This document shows, piece after piece, positions 50,209-59,121 of a DNA stretch of 64,000 nucleotides; the stretch's first letter is position 1, and each line of letters opens with the position of its first letter. A program made the position numbers and the translations under genes. Below the pieces are notes generated by a model, which was not told the DNA's origin, did no database searches, and was given only the letters and a program-made list of their open reading frames with translations. Origin of the DNA: Paenibacillus sp. JDR-2 (GTDB lineage Bacteria > Bacillota > Bacilli > Paenibacillales > Paenibacillaceae); NCBI RefSeq assembly GCF_000023585.1, contig NC_012914.1, positions 7,043,501 through 7,107,500 of the forward strand, read 5' to 3'.

Positions 50209-51045
50209 TTACCCTTTTACGGCCCCCATCGTAATGCCTTGCGTGAAGGCTTTCTGGAACAACAGGAAGATTACAATCATCGGAAGCGAGGCGAAGGCCG
50301 CGCCTGCCATCAGCACGCCGTACGGCGTCGTATATTCACCCTTCAGCGTTGCGACGCCGAGCGGCAGCGTCATCATAGGGGTAGACCGGATCATAATGAG
50401 CTGGCTGAAATAATCATTCCAGGCATTGATGAAGGTAAAGATCGCAAGCGCCCCAAGCGCGGGCTTGAGCAGCGGAAGCACGATGCTGTAATAAAGCCTA
50501 AGCTCGGTGCAGCCGTCTACCTTGGCCGCCTCGAGCAGCTCTCCGGGCAAGGTCTGCGCGAATTGTTTAACGAGAAAGATGCCAAAGGGCCAGCCAATTG
50601 CGGGCAGAATTAACGCTTTATAATGGTCGATCCAACCGAAGTCGGCAATCATCGTAAATAGCGGAACCAGAATAACCTGCTTAGGCAAAGCCATGGCTGC
50701 GACAAACAGCGTAAAAATGATTTTCCGTCCGGGAAACTGCTTTTTTGCCAGCACGTAACCGGCCATGGAGGCTACGAGGCATACGCCCGCCATCTCAGCC
50801 GCGGCAACAAAGAAGCTGTTGAAGGTCCAGCGCCAGACGGGATTTTTGAACAGAACCGTGAAATTATCGAGCGTTGGAGCGTGCGGGAACCATTCCGGCG
50901 GAATAGCCACTGCCACGTTTTGCACCTTGAAGGCGCCGGTGACGATCCAATAGAAGGGAAAAATAAAAAACAGAGCCACCGCAAGAAGCATGATATTCGA
51001 GATCAGCTTTTTTGGTTTTTTTCGAAACGGCATGTATGCATTCAT
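50209..51045 (-). CDS. Sugar ABC transporter permease, MalG type
   Basis: A 278-residue inner-membrane permease with six segments. The EAA loop is ELLEAAKVDGCTELRLYYSI (about 180) and the C-terminus is GITMGAVKG, typical of carbohydrate permeases. The ATG at 51045 has AGGAGG nine bases upstream. It follows the MalF-type permease after 11 bp. With the 52070-53461 lipoprotein it forms a CUT1-type sugar importer that would use a shared ATPase. The substrate is not known; the adjacent two-component system suggests a carbohydrate signal. Confidence 0.93.
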   Translation of the reverse strand: MNAYMPFRKKPKKLISNIMLLAVALFFIFPFYWIVTGAFKVQNVAVAIPPEWFPHAPTLDNFTVLFKNPVWRWTFNSFFVAAAEMAGVCLVASMAGYVLAKKQFPGRKIIFTLFVAAMALPKQVILVPLFTMIADFGWIDHYKALILPAIGWPFGIFLVKQFAQTLPGELLEAAKVDGCTELRLYYSIVLPLLKPALGALAIFTFINAWNDYFSQLIMIRSTPMMTLPLGVATLKGEYTTPYGVLMAGAAFASLPMIVIFLLFQKAFTQGITMGAVKG

Positions 51046-51056
51046 GAGCTTACCTC

Positions 51057-51953
51057 CTAGTACTCAACGTCGCTGCCCAAAAATTTGAACTGAATGAGCG
51101 AAATGATGCCAATGACAACCGCCAGAATCATGCCCATCGCGGCTGCTACGCCAAACGATCCCAGCATAAACGCTTTCTCGTACACGCCGTACATGACGGT
51201 CGAAGTAGCGTTAAGCGGCCCCCCAGCGGTAAGGAGCTGGACAATCGCAAAGGTCTGGAACGTATTAATCGTCGTAATGACGATAATGTACAGATTCGTT
51301 GGCATCAGCATCGGCCATATGATCTTCCGGAATATTTGTCCAGGAGTAGCCCGGTCAATTTGAGCGGCTTCGATGTAGGAGGTTGGGATATTCCCCAAAG
51401 CGGCTACGTACAAAATAATCGGCTGGCCGACGGAGGTCGTCACAAGCACCGCGATTATCGCGAATAATGCCGTCCGGAGATCGCCCAGCCAGGCAATGGG
51501 CTCCGCTCCAAACAAGCTGGTTACATAGTTCAGAATGCCGTAATTCGGATCATAGATAGAGGCCCATACCACGGTGATACTGACAACCGAGGACACCGCC
51601 GGCAAGTAGAACACGCCTCGGAAGAAGGATCTCGCCAGCTCGCTCTTCCGGTAAATCGTGTTGGATACGAAAATCGAAAAGGCAATAACCGCCGGAACGG
51701 TAATAAGAACGATAAGGATCGTGTTCTTCATCGATTTCAAAAAAGTCTTATCGCGGAACAGATCGGCATAATTGCGGAGGCCGATAAATTCGAATCGATT
51801 CAGGCTGTAGTCGAACAAGCTGATATAAGCGCCTCTGAGCATCGGATAAGCGACGAACAGCAGGAAGAAGGCAAGTGCGGGAAGCAGGAATAAATAGCTG
51901 GCCAGCCATTCGCGCCATAACAAGCGTTTGGATCTTAGAGCCGTTAAAAGCAT
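51057..51953 (-). CDS. Sugar ABC transporter permease, MalF type, with altered EAA loop
   Basis: A 298-residue permease with six membrane segments. The EAA loop reads SYIEAAQIDRATPGQIFRKI; the glycine normally present in the EAAxxDG motif is Arg here, which is unusual, since that glycine shapes the contact with the ATPase. In-frame sequence extends to 52019, but the ATG at 51953 has AAAGGAG upstream and the extra residues would run through the intercistronic hairpin. It precedes the MalG-type permease by 11 bp. Confidence 0.9.
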   Translation of the reverse strand: MLLTALRSKRLLWREWLASYLFLLPALAFFLLFVAYPMLRGAYISLFDYSLNRFEFIGLRNYADLFRDKTFLKSMKNTILIVLITVPAVIAFSIFVSNTIYRKSELARSFFRGVFYLPAVSSVVSITVVWASIYDPNYGILNYVTSLFGAEPIAWLGDLRTALFAIIAVLVTTSVGQPIILYVAALGNIPTSYIEAAQIDRATPGQIFRKIIWPMLMPTNLYIIVITTINTFQTFAIVQLLTAGGPLNATSTVMYGVYEKAFMLGSFGVAAAMGMILAVVIGIISLIQFKFLGSDVEY

Positions 51954-51986
51954 GATGAGTCTCTCCTTTCCTTTCTGGTAACAAAA

Positions 51987-52055
51987 GAGCAGCGCACAAG
52001 CGCATATAAGCCGGGGCAAGCTTGGCTTCTATGTCGTTAAGCCTGTGCGCTGCTC
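51987..52055 (-). other. Intercistronic hairpin between binding protein and permease genes
   Basis: GAGCAGCGCACA (51987-51998) and TGTGCGCTGCTC (52044-52055) form a 12-bp perfect stem with a 45-base partly structured interior and no T-run. Stems in this position in binding-protein operons lower permease expression relative to the binding protein by partial termination or mRNA processing. Confidence 0.75.
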
Positions 52056-52069
52056 AGTAGCACGCCTTC

Positions 52070-53461
52070 TTATTTCAACTGGGCTTTGGCTTTCGCAATC
52101 GCTTCATCGGCGCTTTTCGCGAAGCTGTCCAGCGCCTCTTTGCCGGTCTGCTGGCCTAACAGAACGCTTTGCAGCGCCGGGAACCAGTACGTGCGAATCT
52201 CCGCATAACCGTCCGCGATGGTTGGAGGTGCCGTGATGAACTGGCGGGCGAGCTCCGAGTAAGCATATTCCTCATCGTCGTACAGGCCCGTAATCGAATT
52301 GCGCACGGACAAGCCGCCGGTCTGAATCAGGTTTTTCTTGCCGTATACTTCATCATTGGCTACAAAATCGATAAACGTTTTTGCCGCTTGAATTCTGGCA
52401 TCATCTCCGTTGTTGAAGATCGCCATGCCTCCCAAGTAAGGCTCCAGCTTAGGCGCCGATCCGTCCAGCGTCGGGAACGGCAGCAACGCTTCTTCAAACT
52501 CCGCTTTTTTGATCGTCGAGTTTTGCGCTTTCAACACGGCGGAGTAGTTGATGGAGAATGCCACCTTGCCTTGCAGGAACAAATCGTTGACATCGGATGC
52601 CGCAAGCGCCGCGGAGCCCGAAATGACAAGCTTATCCTTCTGTGCTTGAGCGATCCAATCCAGCGCCGCGCCGGCTTGGTCCGTATTGATGGCAATGGCG
52701 GAGAGATCATCCTTCAGGAAAGAGGAAAGACCCAGGTTCGCAATATACGCCCTTGTGCCTTGGTCGCCGGCTTGGCTCTTGGCGAAGAAGACGGACGGAA
52801 TAACGTCGGGAGCCTTTTCTTTCACCGCTTGCAGCGCAGCCTTATACTCGTCAAAGCTCCATACGCGGTCCTTGCGGTCCAGCGGAAGCAAATCCAGGGC
52901 GCCTATTTTCTCGAATACCGTTTTGTTTACGGCCATCATGAACGGAGCCGTGTTAATCGGGTACATAACCGTTTTGTCGCCTACCATGGACTGCTTCCAG
53001 AACGCTTCCGGAATATCGCTGCGCACCTCGCCTGATATCATGTCGTCGAGCGGTGCGAGCAGCCCTTTTTTACCCCAGTCGATAATTCGTCCGGGTGCGT
53101 CATAAATGACATCGGGAGCGGAGTTGGAGGCAATCGCCACGTTCAGCTTCTCCGGCCCTCCGTCAAACGTAATCATTTCAAGATTCACTTTGATTTCCGG
53201 GTGTTTCTGGTTGAATGCGGCAATCATTTCTTTCTCGTACTTGCCAACCTCTCCGTCTAAAGCCTGGAAGTTGGGAAAGTTCCACCATGTAATCTCTACG
53301 GGCTTGGCTTCCGGCGTTGCCTCACTGCCGCCCGATGCGGTTGTCTGCGGTTCGCTTGATGTCTTGTTGCCCGGTGCGTTGTTGTTGGAACTGCAGGCTG
53401 CCGTAAGCATAGCTAACAAGATTGTCATTATAATCGTTGCCTTCTTCTTCGGTGCTGCCAT
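52070..53461 (-). CDS. Extracellular sugar-binding lipoprotein of ABC transporter
   Basis: A 463-residue CUT1-type solute-binding lipoprotein. The lipobox is LTAAC (Cys23), followed by a Ser/Thr/Pro-rich linker and the mature domain EITWWNFPNFQALDGEVGKYE (about 57-77). Segments such as GGPEKLNVAIASNSAPDVIYDAP and IAINTDQAGAALDWIAQAQKDK match carbohydrate-binding proteins. GGGGGA precedes the ATG at 53461. The first gene of the leftward operon; divergent from the YesM-type kinase. Probably induced through the neighbouring two-component system. Confidence 0.92.
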   Translation of the reverse strand: MAAPKKKATIIMTILLAMLTAACSSNNNAPGNKTSSEPQTTASGGSEATPEAKPVEITWWNFPNFQALDGEVGKYEKEMIAAFNQKHPEIKVNLEMITFDGGPEKLNVAIASNSAPDVIYDAPGRIIDWGKKGLLAPLDDMISGEVRSDIPEAFWKQSMVGDKTVMYPINTAPFMMAVNKTVFEKIGALDLLPLDRKDRVWSFDEYKAALQAVKEKAPDVIPSVFFAKSQAGDQGTRAYIANLGLSSFLKDDLSAIAINTDQAGAALDWIAQAQKDKLVISGSAALAASDVNDLFLQGKVAFSINYSAVLKAQNSTIKKAEFEEALLPFPTLDGSAPKLEPYLGGMAIFNNGDDARIQAAKTFIDFVANDEVYGKKNLIQTGGLSVRNSITGLYDDEEYAYSELARQFITAPPTIADGYAEIRTYWFPALQSVLLGQQTGKEALDSFAKSADEAIAKAKAQLK

Positions 53462-53659
53462 ATCTATTCCCCCTGCTCCTGATTAGAGACAAGCAGCTGC
53501 AGCTTGCCCGTCTCCTGCCGTTTAAGCATAATTTATTTGAAAAATGGGGAGAATCCCCCGGATTTTACATGACATTCCCCTTTTTTTACGTCATCTCGTC
53601 TATATTATCATTGCAGTAGCAAATGTTATAAACAGTGTTATATTTAGGTCGTAAAGGCG

Positions 53660-55477
53660 GTGAGAAGCTTGGGCGGATTCAGACAATTGCGCGTCAATCA
53701 TCAGATTTTCATTCTTATGATTTGCATTATTACCCTACCGTTGACGATCATGTCGGGCATCGTGTACCTGTTCTCGCTTCAAACGGTAAAAAACGAATAT
53801 CAGAACAGCGCCAACCTTATTCTGAACAATTTGTCCTTCAATATCGATCAATACCTGCAAAGCATTGAGACCGGCACGCTTACCGCCCAGCTCGACAGCC
53901 AGCTGCAAAGCTCGCTTGTCCATTGGTCGGAGAACAAGAATACGGATCCAAGCGATATCAGCATCAAATACGGCAGCGTCATAGAACAATTTATCAGCCG
54001 TATTGAGCTTACGGTCAAGAACGTCGATAGCGTGCAGGTATTTGCCGGCGGCCGGATCTTCTATTCGGCGGACTTTAATCAATCCGACTATAACACGGAC
54101 GATGTATTCAACCAGGACTGGTATAAGAAAACGCTCCATTCGCAAGGCAAGGCGGTTTTGTTTGGCGCGCATACCCCTTTTCTGCGGACGAATTCTTCCG
54201 AATCGGTCATTTCGATCGCCAGGGTCATCAACAAGACGGGAACCAGATCCAACCTGGCCGTCATCCTGGTCGATATCCGGCTTGATTCCCTTCGCGAGAT
54301 CTTAAGCTTGTCCGAGAATACGAACCGGAATTTTCTTATTCTCGATGACGAGGGCGGTATCGTCTACTCCTCGGACCCTAATCAGGAGCAGCTGCTGAAG
54401 GATCTTGGGCAGCCGGGCAGTCAAGCGAAGCTGCAGACGTACACGGGGAACTATTACTCCGCCATGAACGGCGTCCCTTCTTACCTGAACTTTATTACTT
54501 CGCCTTTCTCCGGCTGGAAGGTTATTCAGTACATGGATGAGCATAACATGACAAAGGATGCGGCCATGTTCCGCAAAATATTGCTGTGGGGCGCTTTATG
54601 CTCCCTCGTTACGGCGCTGCTGTTCATGATTATGCTGTCCAAACGCGTCACTAAGCCGATTATTCAGCTCAGCAAGCAGGTCAGGGCGGTTGGGCTTGGG
54701 AAGTTCGACGTCGACCTCAGCACGCAGCGGCAGGATGAGTTCGGCGTGCTCTATAAGGGTATCCGCAAAATGGTGGAGGATCTGCAGGAGCATATCGAAC
54801 GGTCGTCCATGACTCTTGCCCAGCAGAAGGTAGCGCAATACGGAGCGCTCAAGAGCCAGATTAACCCGCATTTTCTGGCCAACGCGCTTGAGTCGATCCA
54901 GATGAAGGCTATCATTGCGGGGCAGCGGGATATTGCGGATATGGTGGGCCTACTTGGCCGGCTGTTCCGCATTCATATTCAGACAGGCAAAGATATCGTA
55001 AGCCTGAAGGAGGAGCTGGAGCATACCCGGCTATACGTGAAGGTGCAGCAAATGCGCTTTGGCGACAAGATCAGCTATTCGGAAAAAATCGAACCCGGCG
55101 CCGAAACGCTTCCGGTTCTGCATTTCTCGCTGCAGCCGATTGTGGAGAACGCCATCGTTCACGGCTTGGAGCGCAAAAGCAGCCAGGGCAGTCTTCAAAT
55201 AGCCGCCTTTGTTTCCGGACAAGCCCTGCATATTGAAGTCACGGATAACGGTGCCGGCATGAAGGAAGAGGAGTTCGCAAAGCTCCGTCAACGCTTGAAC
55301 GAAGCGGCCGAGGATACGCTTGGCAGCACGCATATCGGCGTCAAAAACGTGCAGGACCGCATCCGCTATTATTACGGTGACGGATATGGACTCGCGATTG
55401 AAAGCCAGCCTGGGCAAGGTACGAAGGTGACCCTTCGGTTCCCTGCCGCCAAAGCGATTCCTGACTCCCCGCGTTAA
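53660..55477 (+). CDS. YesM-type sensor histidine kinase
   Basis: A 605-residue membrane kinase. It has a first membrane segment (about 17-37), an about 270-residue extracellular sensor, a second segment (about 308-330), a HAMP linker (LSKRVTKPIIQLSKQVRAVGLGKFD), and the kinase core with phosphoacceptor His404 in SQINPHFLANAL and ATPase boxes NAIVHG (N-box) and TDNGAGM (G1). This is the His_kinase class of YesM. The start is GTG at 53660 or TTG at 53669. It is divergent from the ABC operon and 3.5 kb from its likely partner, the YesN-type regulator. It probably reads an extracellular sugar. Confidence 0.92.
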   Translation: MRSLGGFRQLRVNHQIFILMICIITLPLTIMSGIVYLFSLQTVKNEYQNSANLILNNLSFNIDQYLQSIETGTLTAQLDSQLQSSLVHWSENKNTDPSDISIKYGSVIEQFISRIELTVKNVDSVQVFAGGRIFYSADFNQSDYNTDDVFNQDWYKKTLHSQGKAVLFGAHTPFLRTNSSESVISIARVINKTGTRSNLAVILVDIRLDSLREILSLSENTNRNFLILDDEGGIVYSSDPNQEQLLKDLGQPGSQAKLQTYTGNYYSAMNGVPSYLNFITSPFSGWKVIQYMDEHNMTKDAAMFRKILLWGALCSLVTALLFMIMLSKRVTKPIIQLSKQVRAVGLGKFDVDLSTQRQDEFGVLYKGIRKMVEDLQEHIERSSMTLAQQKVAQYGALKSQINPHFLANALESIQMKAIIAGQRDIADMVGLLGRLFRIHIQTGKDIVSLKEELEHTRLYVKVQQMRFGDKISYSEKIEPGAETLPVLHFSLQPIVENAIVHGLERKSSQGSLQIAAFVSGQALHIEVTDNGAGMKEEEFAKLRQRLNEAAEDTLGSTHIGVKNVQDRIRYYYGDGYGLAIESQPGQGTKVTLRFPAAKAIPDSPR

Positions 55478-55488
55478 CTAAAACCTCT

Positions 55489-55518
55489 GAAAGTCTCGTC
55501 CAAGCGGCGGGACTTTTT
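55489..55518 (+). terminator. Terminator of the kinase gene
   Basis: An imperfect hairpin near 55489-55511 (AAGTC.CG with CGGGACTT) is followed by TTTTTCTTTT. Confidence 0.65.
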
Positions 55519-55531
55519 CTTTTCCGCCATT

Positions 55532-55547
55532 TTGGAAGCGCTTCCCA
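55532..55547 (+). promoter_or_regulatory. Near-consensus cre site for CcpA
   Basis: TTGGAAGCGCTTCCCA contains the perfect 12-bp palindrome GGAAGCGCTTCC (55534-55545) and matches the cre consensus WTGNAANCGNWNNCW at all but the last position. It lies about 240 bp before nanA, so the sialic acid operon is probably under glucose repression. Confidence 0.85.
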
Positions 55548-55705
55548 CAGGGATACCTCTCTTTTTACACCCCAAGGTTCATTTTTTACCTCATCGCCCG
55601 AAACCGCAGGCAAAGCTGATTTTTTGTGTTAAAACGTTAGCTAAGGACAGCCGGCAGTCCTTACCGCAGTTCAAACCAACGATCGGAACGCTGTGTTCCA
55701 AAAGG

Positions 55706-55745
55706 GAGAAAATTATTTTCATCCGTTCCCAAGGAGAGAAAATAA
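55706..55745 (+). promoter_or_regulatory. Repeat/palindrome upstream of nanA, candidate RpiR operator
   Basis: GAAAAT-T-ATTTTC (55708-55720) is a perfect 6-1-6 palindrome. GAGAAAATWAT occurs at 55706 and again at 55735, 29 bp apart. The pair precedes the nanA start by about 60 bp and may be the binding site of the operon's RpiR-type regulator. Confidence 0.6.
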
Positions 55746-55782
55746 TCCTCCAATTACTTCAAGAACAATAGGGGGACTAACC

Positions 55783-56694
55783 GTGAGCCTGCAAAAATTT
55801 CATGGCATCATTCCAGCTTTTTACGCTTGTTACGACAATGACGGAAACATCTCAAAGGATCGGACCGGACAACTTGCGTCCTATTTGTTAGCCAAGAAGG
55901 TACAAGGCGTGTACGTAGGAGGAAGCTCTGGCGAGTGCATTTATCAAAGTATCGAAGAGAGAAAAGCGGTACTCGCTTACGCGGCGGAAAGCCTGAAGGG
56001 CAAGATGACGCTTATCGCTCACGTTGGAGCACCGTCCACCAGAGACAGCATCGAGTTGGCGAAGCATGCCGCAGAGCTTGGTTATGACGCTCTTTCCGCT
56101 ATACCGCCGATTTATTTCAAGCTGCCGGACAGCGCGGTCATTCGTTATTGGAACGACATTATGGATGCAACCCCGCTTCCGTTCATCATCTATAACATTC
56201 CGCAGACAACGGGCTACCAGTTAACGCCTGCCGTATTCCGCGAGCTGCTTGCAAGCGACAAGGTTATCGGAGTAAAGAACTCGTCTATGCCGGCGCTCGA
56301 CATCGAGCGGTTTAAATCCGTCGGCGGTGACCGCGTTATCGTCTTTAACGGTCCGGACGAGCAATTCGTGGCCGGCCGCATGATGGGAGCGCAAGGCGGA
56401 ATCGGCGGCACTTATGCCGCTATGCCGGAGTTGTTCCTGGAGGCCAACGTATTGCTGCAGGAAGGCAAGCTGGAAGAAGCTACGCGTCTTCAAAGCGCGA
56501 TCAACGACCTCATCATTGCGCTTTGTTCCTTAAACGGCTCGATGTATGCCGGCATCAAGGAAGTGCTTCGCGCAAGAGGGGTAGACATTGGCGGCGTTCG
56601 GGCTCCGCTCGAGAACCTCAGCGGCGATGACGGAGAGAAGATCCGGCAGATTGTCGCCAGCATCGATAAGGCCATTGCCAATTTTGTTCGCTAG
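55783..56694 (+). CDS. nanA: N-acetylneuraminate lyase
   Basis: A 303-residue lyase that splits sialic acid into N-acetylmannosamine and pyruvate. Numbering from the GTG at 55783, the residues match E. coli NanA: GGSSGE (46-51), catalytic Tyr137 in YNIPQTTG and Schiff-base Lys165 in GVKNSS, with GPDEQF at 190-195, the loop that distinguishes NAL from dihydrodipicolinate synthase. GGGGGA precedes the GTG; in-frame sequence from 55693 is not needed. It is the first gene of the operon and lies downstream of cre and a palindrome, so it is catabolite-controlled. Confidence 0.95.
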   Translation: MSLQKFHGIIPAFYACYDNDGNISKDRTGQLASYLLAKKVQGVYVGGSSGECIYQSIEERKAVLAYAAESLKGKMTLIAHVGAPSTRDSIELAKHAAELGYDALSAIPPIYFKLPDSAVIRYWNDIMDATPLPFIIYNIPQTTGYQLTPAVFRELLASDKVIGVKNSSMPALDIERFKSVGGDRVIVFNGPDEQFVAGRMMGAQGGIGGTYAAMPELFLEANVLLQEGKLEEATRLQSAINDLIIALCSLNGSMYAGIKEVLRARGVDIGGVRAPLENLSGDDGEKIRQIVASIDKAIANFVR

Positions 56695-56744
56695 AAAAGT
56701 CCACTGCCAGATCAGATCCTAACACGAAAAGGGAGCGGTTAAAG

Positions 56745-58145
56745 ATGAAGAAATGGTCCATGGGCATTACCGCGGTAACGATTATGGCTTTGCTCGCGGG
56801 ATGCTCCGGCAATGCCAAAAACGAAGGTTCAAGCGCAAACGGCGGCGGTAATTCGAAAGGTAAAGAAAAGGTCGCGATTAACGTATGGCTGACTCCGCAA
56901 TGGAAAGGCGTGCTGGATGCAACCGAGCAAGGCGCCGATTACGACAGCTTCCTGAAATACGCGGCCAAGAAATTTACCGAGCAATACGACAAATATGACG
57001 CGGACATTAAAGTGGAGGTCATCGCCGGCGATCAGCGCGACCAGCTGCTGAATGTCAATCTTAACGGCGGAACCGCTCCAAACGTCTTCTTCGAAAGCAC
57101 ATTCGCCATGGGCGACTACGTGCACCGCGGCGCGCTTGAGCCGCTTACCGACATCATCGACGACAATGCGAAGAGCGATATCGCCCAGAACTACTGGGAT
57201 ATGGTGACGTTTGGCGACGATATTTACTTCTACCCGTTCCAGAACAATCCGGGAACGCTCGTCTACAACGCGGATATGTTCAAGGCAGCCGGACTCGAGC
57301 AATACGTCGGCGGGGAGAACGAGATCAAGACCTGGACGCTTGCCGAATACGAGCAAATTCTTGAAGGCCTCAAGACCAAGCTTCCTAAAGATAAATACTC
57401 CAACGCATACCCGATGGCGCTGTTTGCGGTCAACAACCAGGGAGATACCTGGAACCTGTCTTACCTGAGAATGTTTGGTTTGGACTTCTTCGATAAGGAC
57501 GGCAATATCGTGCTTGGCGAGAACGGCGTTAAATCGGCGGCATGGCTGAAGAAAATCTACGACGCCAAGTATACAAACCCGGGTGCTGAATCCGTCTCCT
57601 CCAATGACGCAAACGCCATGTTCCAAAACCAGCAGCTCGCCATCAGCTTTACGAACCCGGTTCTGTTCAACGGCATTAAAGCCAACATGGCAAGCGGCAC
57701 TTCTCCTAAGTTCGATGTCAGACTGGCGAATATTCCTTCGGAAAGCGGCGATCCGCTGACCTTCACTTACGTCGTTGGCGCAAGCGTATTCCAATCCAAA
57801 GATCCGAAGAAAACCGAAGTGGCCAAAGACTTCGTGAAGTTCTTCTCCAGCGATCCGGAGCTCGTGAAATCGTCGAAAAACGGCATTCCGGTGCGCGCAT
57901 CGGTCATTAAAGAGCTGAGCGGCGAGAATCCTTTCTTTGCGGCCTACGATGCGAACTCCAAATACATTTTCAACTTCAGCGGCAACGTTCCGGGCTACAG
58001 CCAATTGCGCGAGGCGCTTTATCCGGAGCTGCAGGCTTTGTACATGGGGGCAAAAACGCCTGAGCAAGCCATTAAAGACTATGTAGCTAACGGGAATAAG
58101 GTTATTCAATCCAACAAAGAAAACTCGGTCATTTATAAGAAATAG
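56745..58145 (+). CDS. Sialic-acid-type ABC solute-binding lipoprotein
   Basis: A 466-residue CUT1-class binding protein, lipobox LLAGC (Cys20), with a Gly/Ser/Lys linker. The mature part includes VWLTPQWKGVLDATEQGADYD near 47, LNLNGGTAPNVFFESTFAMGDYV near 107 and LEGLKTKLPKDKYSNAYPMALFAVNNQG near 206. Its place between nanA and the permeases identifies it as the sialate-binding protein by context, in the style of the SatA-like proteins of Gram-positives. GGGAG precedes the ATG at 56745. The ligand could be a sialoside rather than free sialic acid; that cannot be judged from the sequence. Confidence 0.85.
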   Translation: MKKWSMGITAVTIMALLAGCSGNAKNEGSSANGGGNSKGKEKVAINVWLTPQWKGVLDATEQGADYDSFLKYAAKKFTEQYDKYDADIKVEVIAGDQRDQLLNVNLNGGTAPNVFFESTFAMGDYVHRGALEPLTDIIDDNAKSDIAQNYWDMVTFGDDIYFYPFQNNPGTLVYNADMFKAAGLEQYVGGENEIKTWTLAEYEQILEGLKTKLPKDKYSNAYPMALFAVNNQGDTWNLSYLRMFGLDFFDKDGNIVLGENGVKSAAWLKKIYDAKYTNPGAESVSSNDANAMFQNQQLAISFTNPVLFNGIKANMASGTSPKFDVRLANIPSESGDPLTFTYVVGASVFQSKDPKKTEVAKDFVKFFSSDPELVKSSKNGIPVRASVIKELSGENPFFAAYDANSKYIFNFSGNVPGYSQLREALYPELQALYMGAKTPEQAIKDYVANGNKVIQSNKENSVIYKK

Positions 58146-58170
58146 CTAGGTTAGACAAATAAACAGGATC

Positions 58171-58208
58171 AGCGGCTCTTCGTCTTCGGGAAAGCAAGAA
58201 GAGCCGCT
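58171..58208 (+). other. Intercistronic hairpin between binding protein and permease genes
   Basis: AGCGGCTCTTC (58171-58181) and GAAGAGCCGCT (58198-58208) form an 11-bp stem without a T-run. It occupies the same relative position as the hairpin at 51987-52055 in the other ABC operon. Confidence 0.75.
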
Positions 58209-58227
58209 AATCGGAAAGGCAGCCACC

Positions 58228-59103
58228 ATGCGCATTCGGAACAGTTTTGTGAAAGAGAACCTTACCGGCTATTTGTTTATTTTACCGCAAATGCTCATTT
58301 TCCTTGCTTTTCTCGTGTATCCGATACTGGAAGGCATCCGGCTCAGCTTTTATAAAATCAATTACCAGAATGAAAGCTTTGTAGGCTTCGACAATTACGC
58401 AGCTTTGTTTAATGATCCCGTCTTTTTCAAAGCGCTCGTGAATACGGTCGTGTTTGTTGTATTTATCGTTCTGTTAACCGTAGGCTTTGCCTTGTTTGTG
58501 GCATCCGCCATCTTCGATAAAAATGCCAAGTACGTTTCCTTCATCCGGGGAAGTTACTATATACCGGTCATGGTCTCCATGGTCGTCATGAGTATGGTGT
58601 GGAGTTTCCTGCTTAATCCGGCTAACGGCCTCATCTCCTATTTTGCAAAAGAAGCAGGGCTGGGTACGGTCAATCTGCTCGGCAATACGCAAACGGTAAT
58701 GCCCGTTATTATCTTCGTGACGTTCGCCGGCAACGTTGGTCAGTCGATTATTCTTTATATCGCTTCCATGATCGGGGTATCCAAGGACCTCTTCGAAGCC
58801 GCCGAGGTGGACGGGGCAAGCAGATGGCAGGTTATAACGAAAATCCTGATCCCTTCGGTTCAACCGACCACGATCTACATTACGATCATCAACATTATTG
58901 CCGTGCTGAAGATCTTCGTCGTTATTCAGCTTCTCACAGGCGGCGGGCCTAACAACGGTTCCGTCACCCTCATGTATTACTTGTACAATAACGCGTTCAA
59001 ATACAACCAGCTTGGCATAGCTTCCGCAGTTGGCGTTATCATGTTCGCCATCACCTTGCTGCTGTCGATCCCTCAATTAAAGGCCATGCTCAAACAGAAG
59101 TAG
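58228..59103 (+). CDS. ABC transporter permease, MalF type (nan operon)
   Basis: A 291-residue permease with six membrane segments (LTGYLFILPQMLIFLAFLVYP first). The EAA loop reads DLFEAAEVDGASRWQVITKI near 190, intact. It follows the binding protein gene after a hairpin and precedes the MalG-type permease by 18 bp. AAAGG lies upstream of the ATG at 58228. With the next permease it imports sialic acid, presumably powered by an ATPase encoded elsewhere. Confidence 0.9.
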   Translation: MRIRNSFVKENLTGYLFILPQMLIFLAFLVYPILEGIRLSFYKINYQNESFVGFDNYAALFNDPVFFKALVNTVVFVVFIVLLTVGFALFVASAIFDKNAKYVSFIRGSYYIPVMVSMVVMSMVWSFLLNPANGLISYFAKEAGLGTVNLLGNTQTVMPVIIFVTFAGNVGQSIILYIASMIGVSKDLFEAAEVDGASRWQVITKILIPSVQPTTIYITIINIIAVLKIFVVIQLLTGGGPNNGSVTLMYYLYNNAFKYNQLGIASAVGVIMFAITLLLSIPQLKAMLKQK

Positions 59104-59121
59104 AAGCGAGGAGTTGAAATC

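Noticed and set aside
52169..53035. A 288-codon plus-strand open frame antisense to the 52070 binding protein
   Set aside because: The minus strand has lipobox and family motifs; the plus frame has no recognisable domain.
56829..58109. A 426-codon open frame on the minus strand inside the sialate-binding protein gene
   Set aside because: It is fully antisense to a well-supported lipoprotein gene, has no ribosome site and its product is a basic composition shadow of the real frame.
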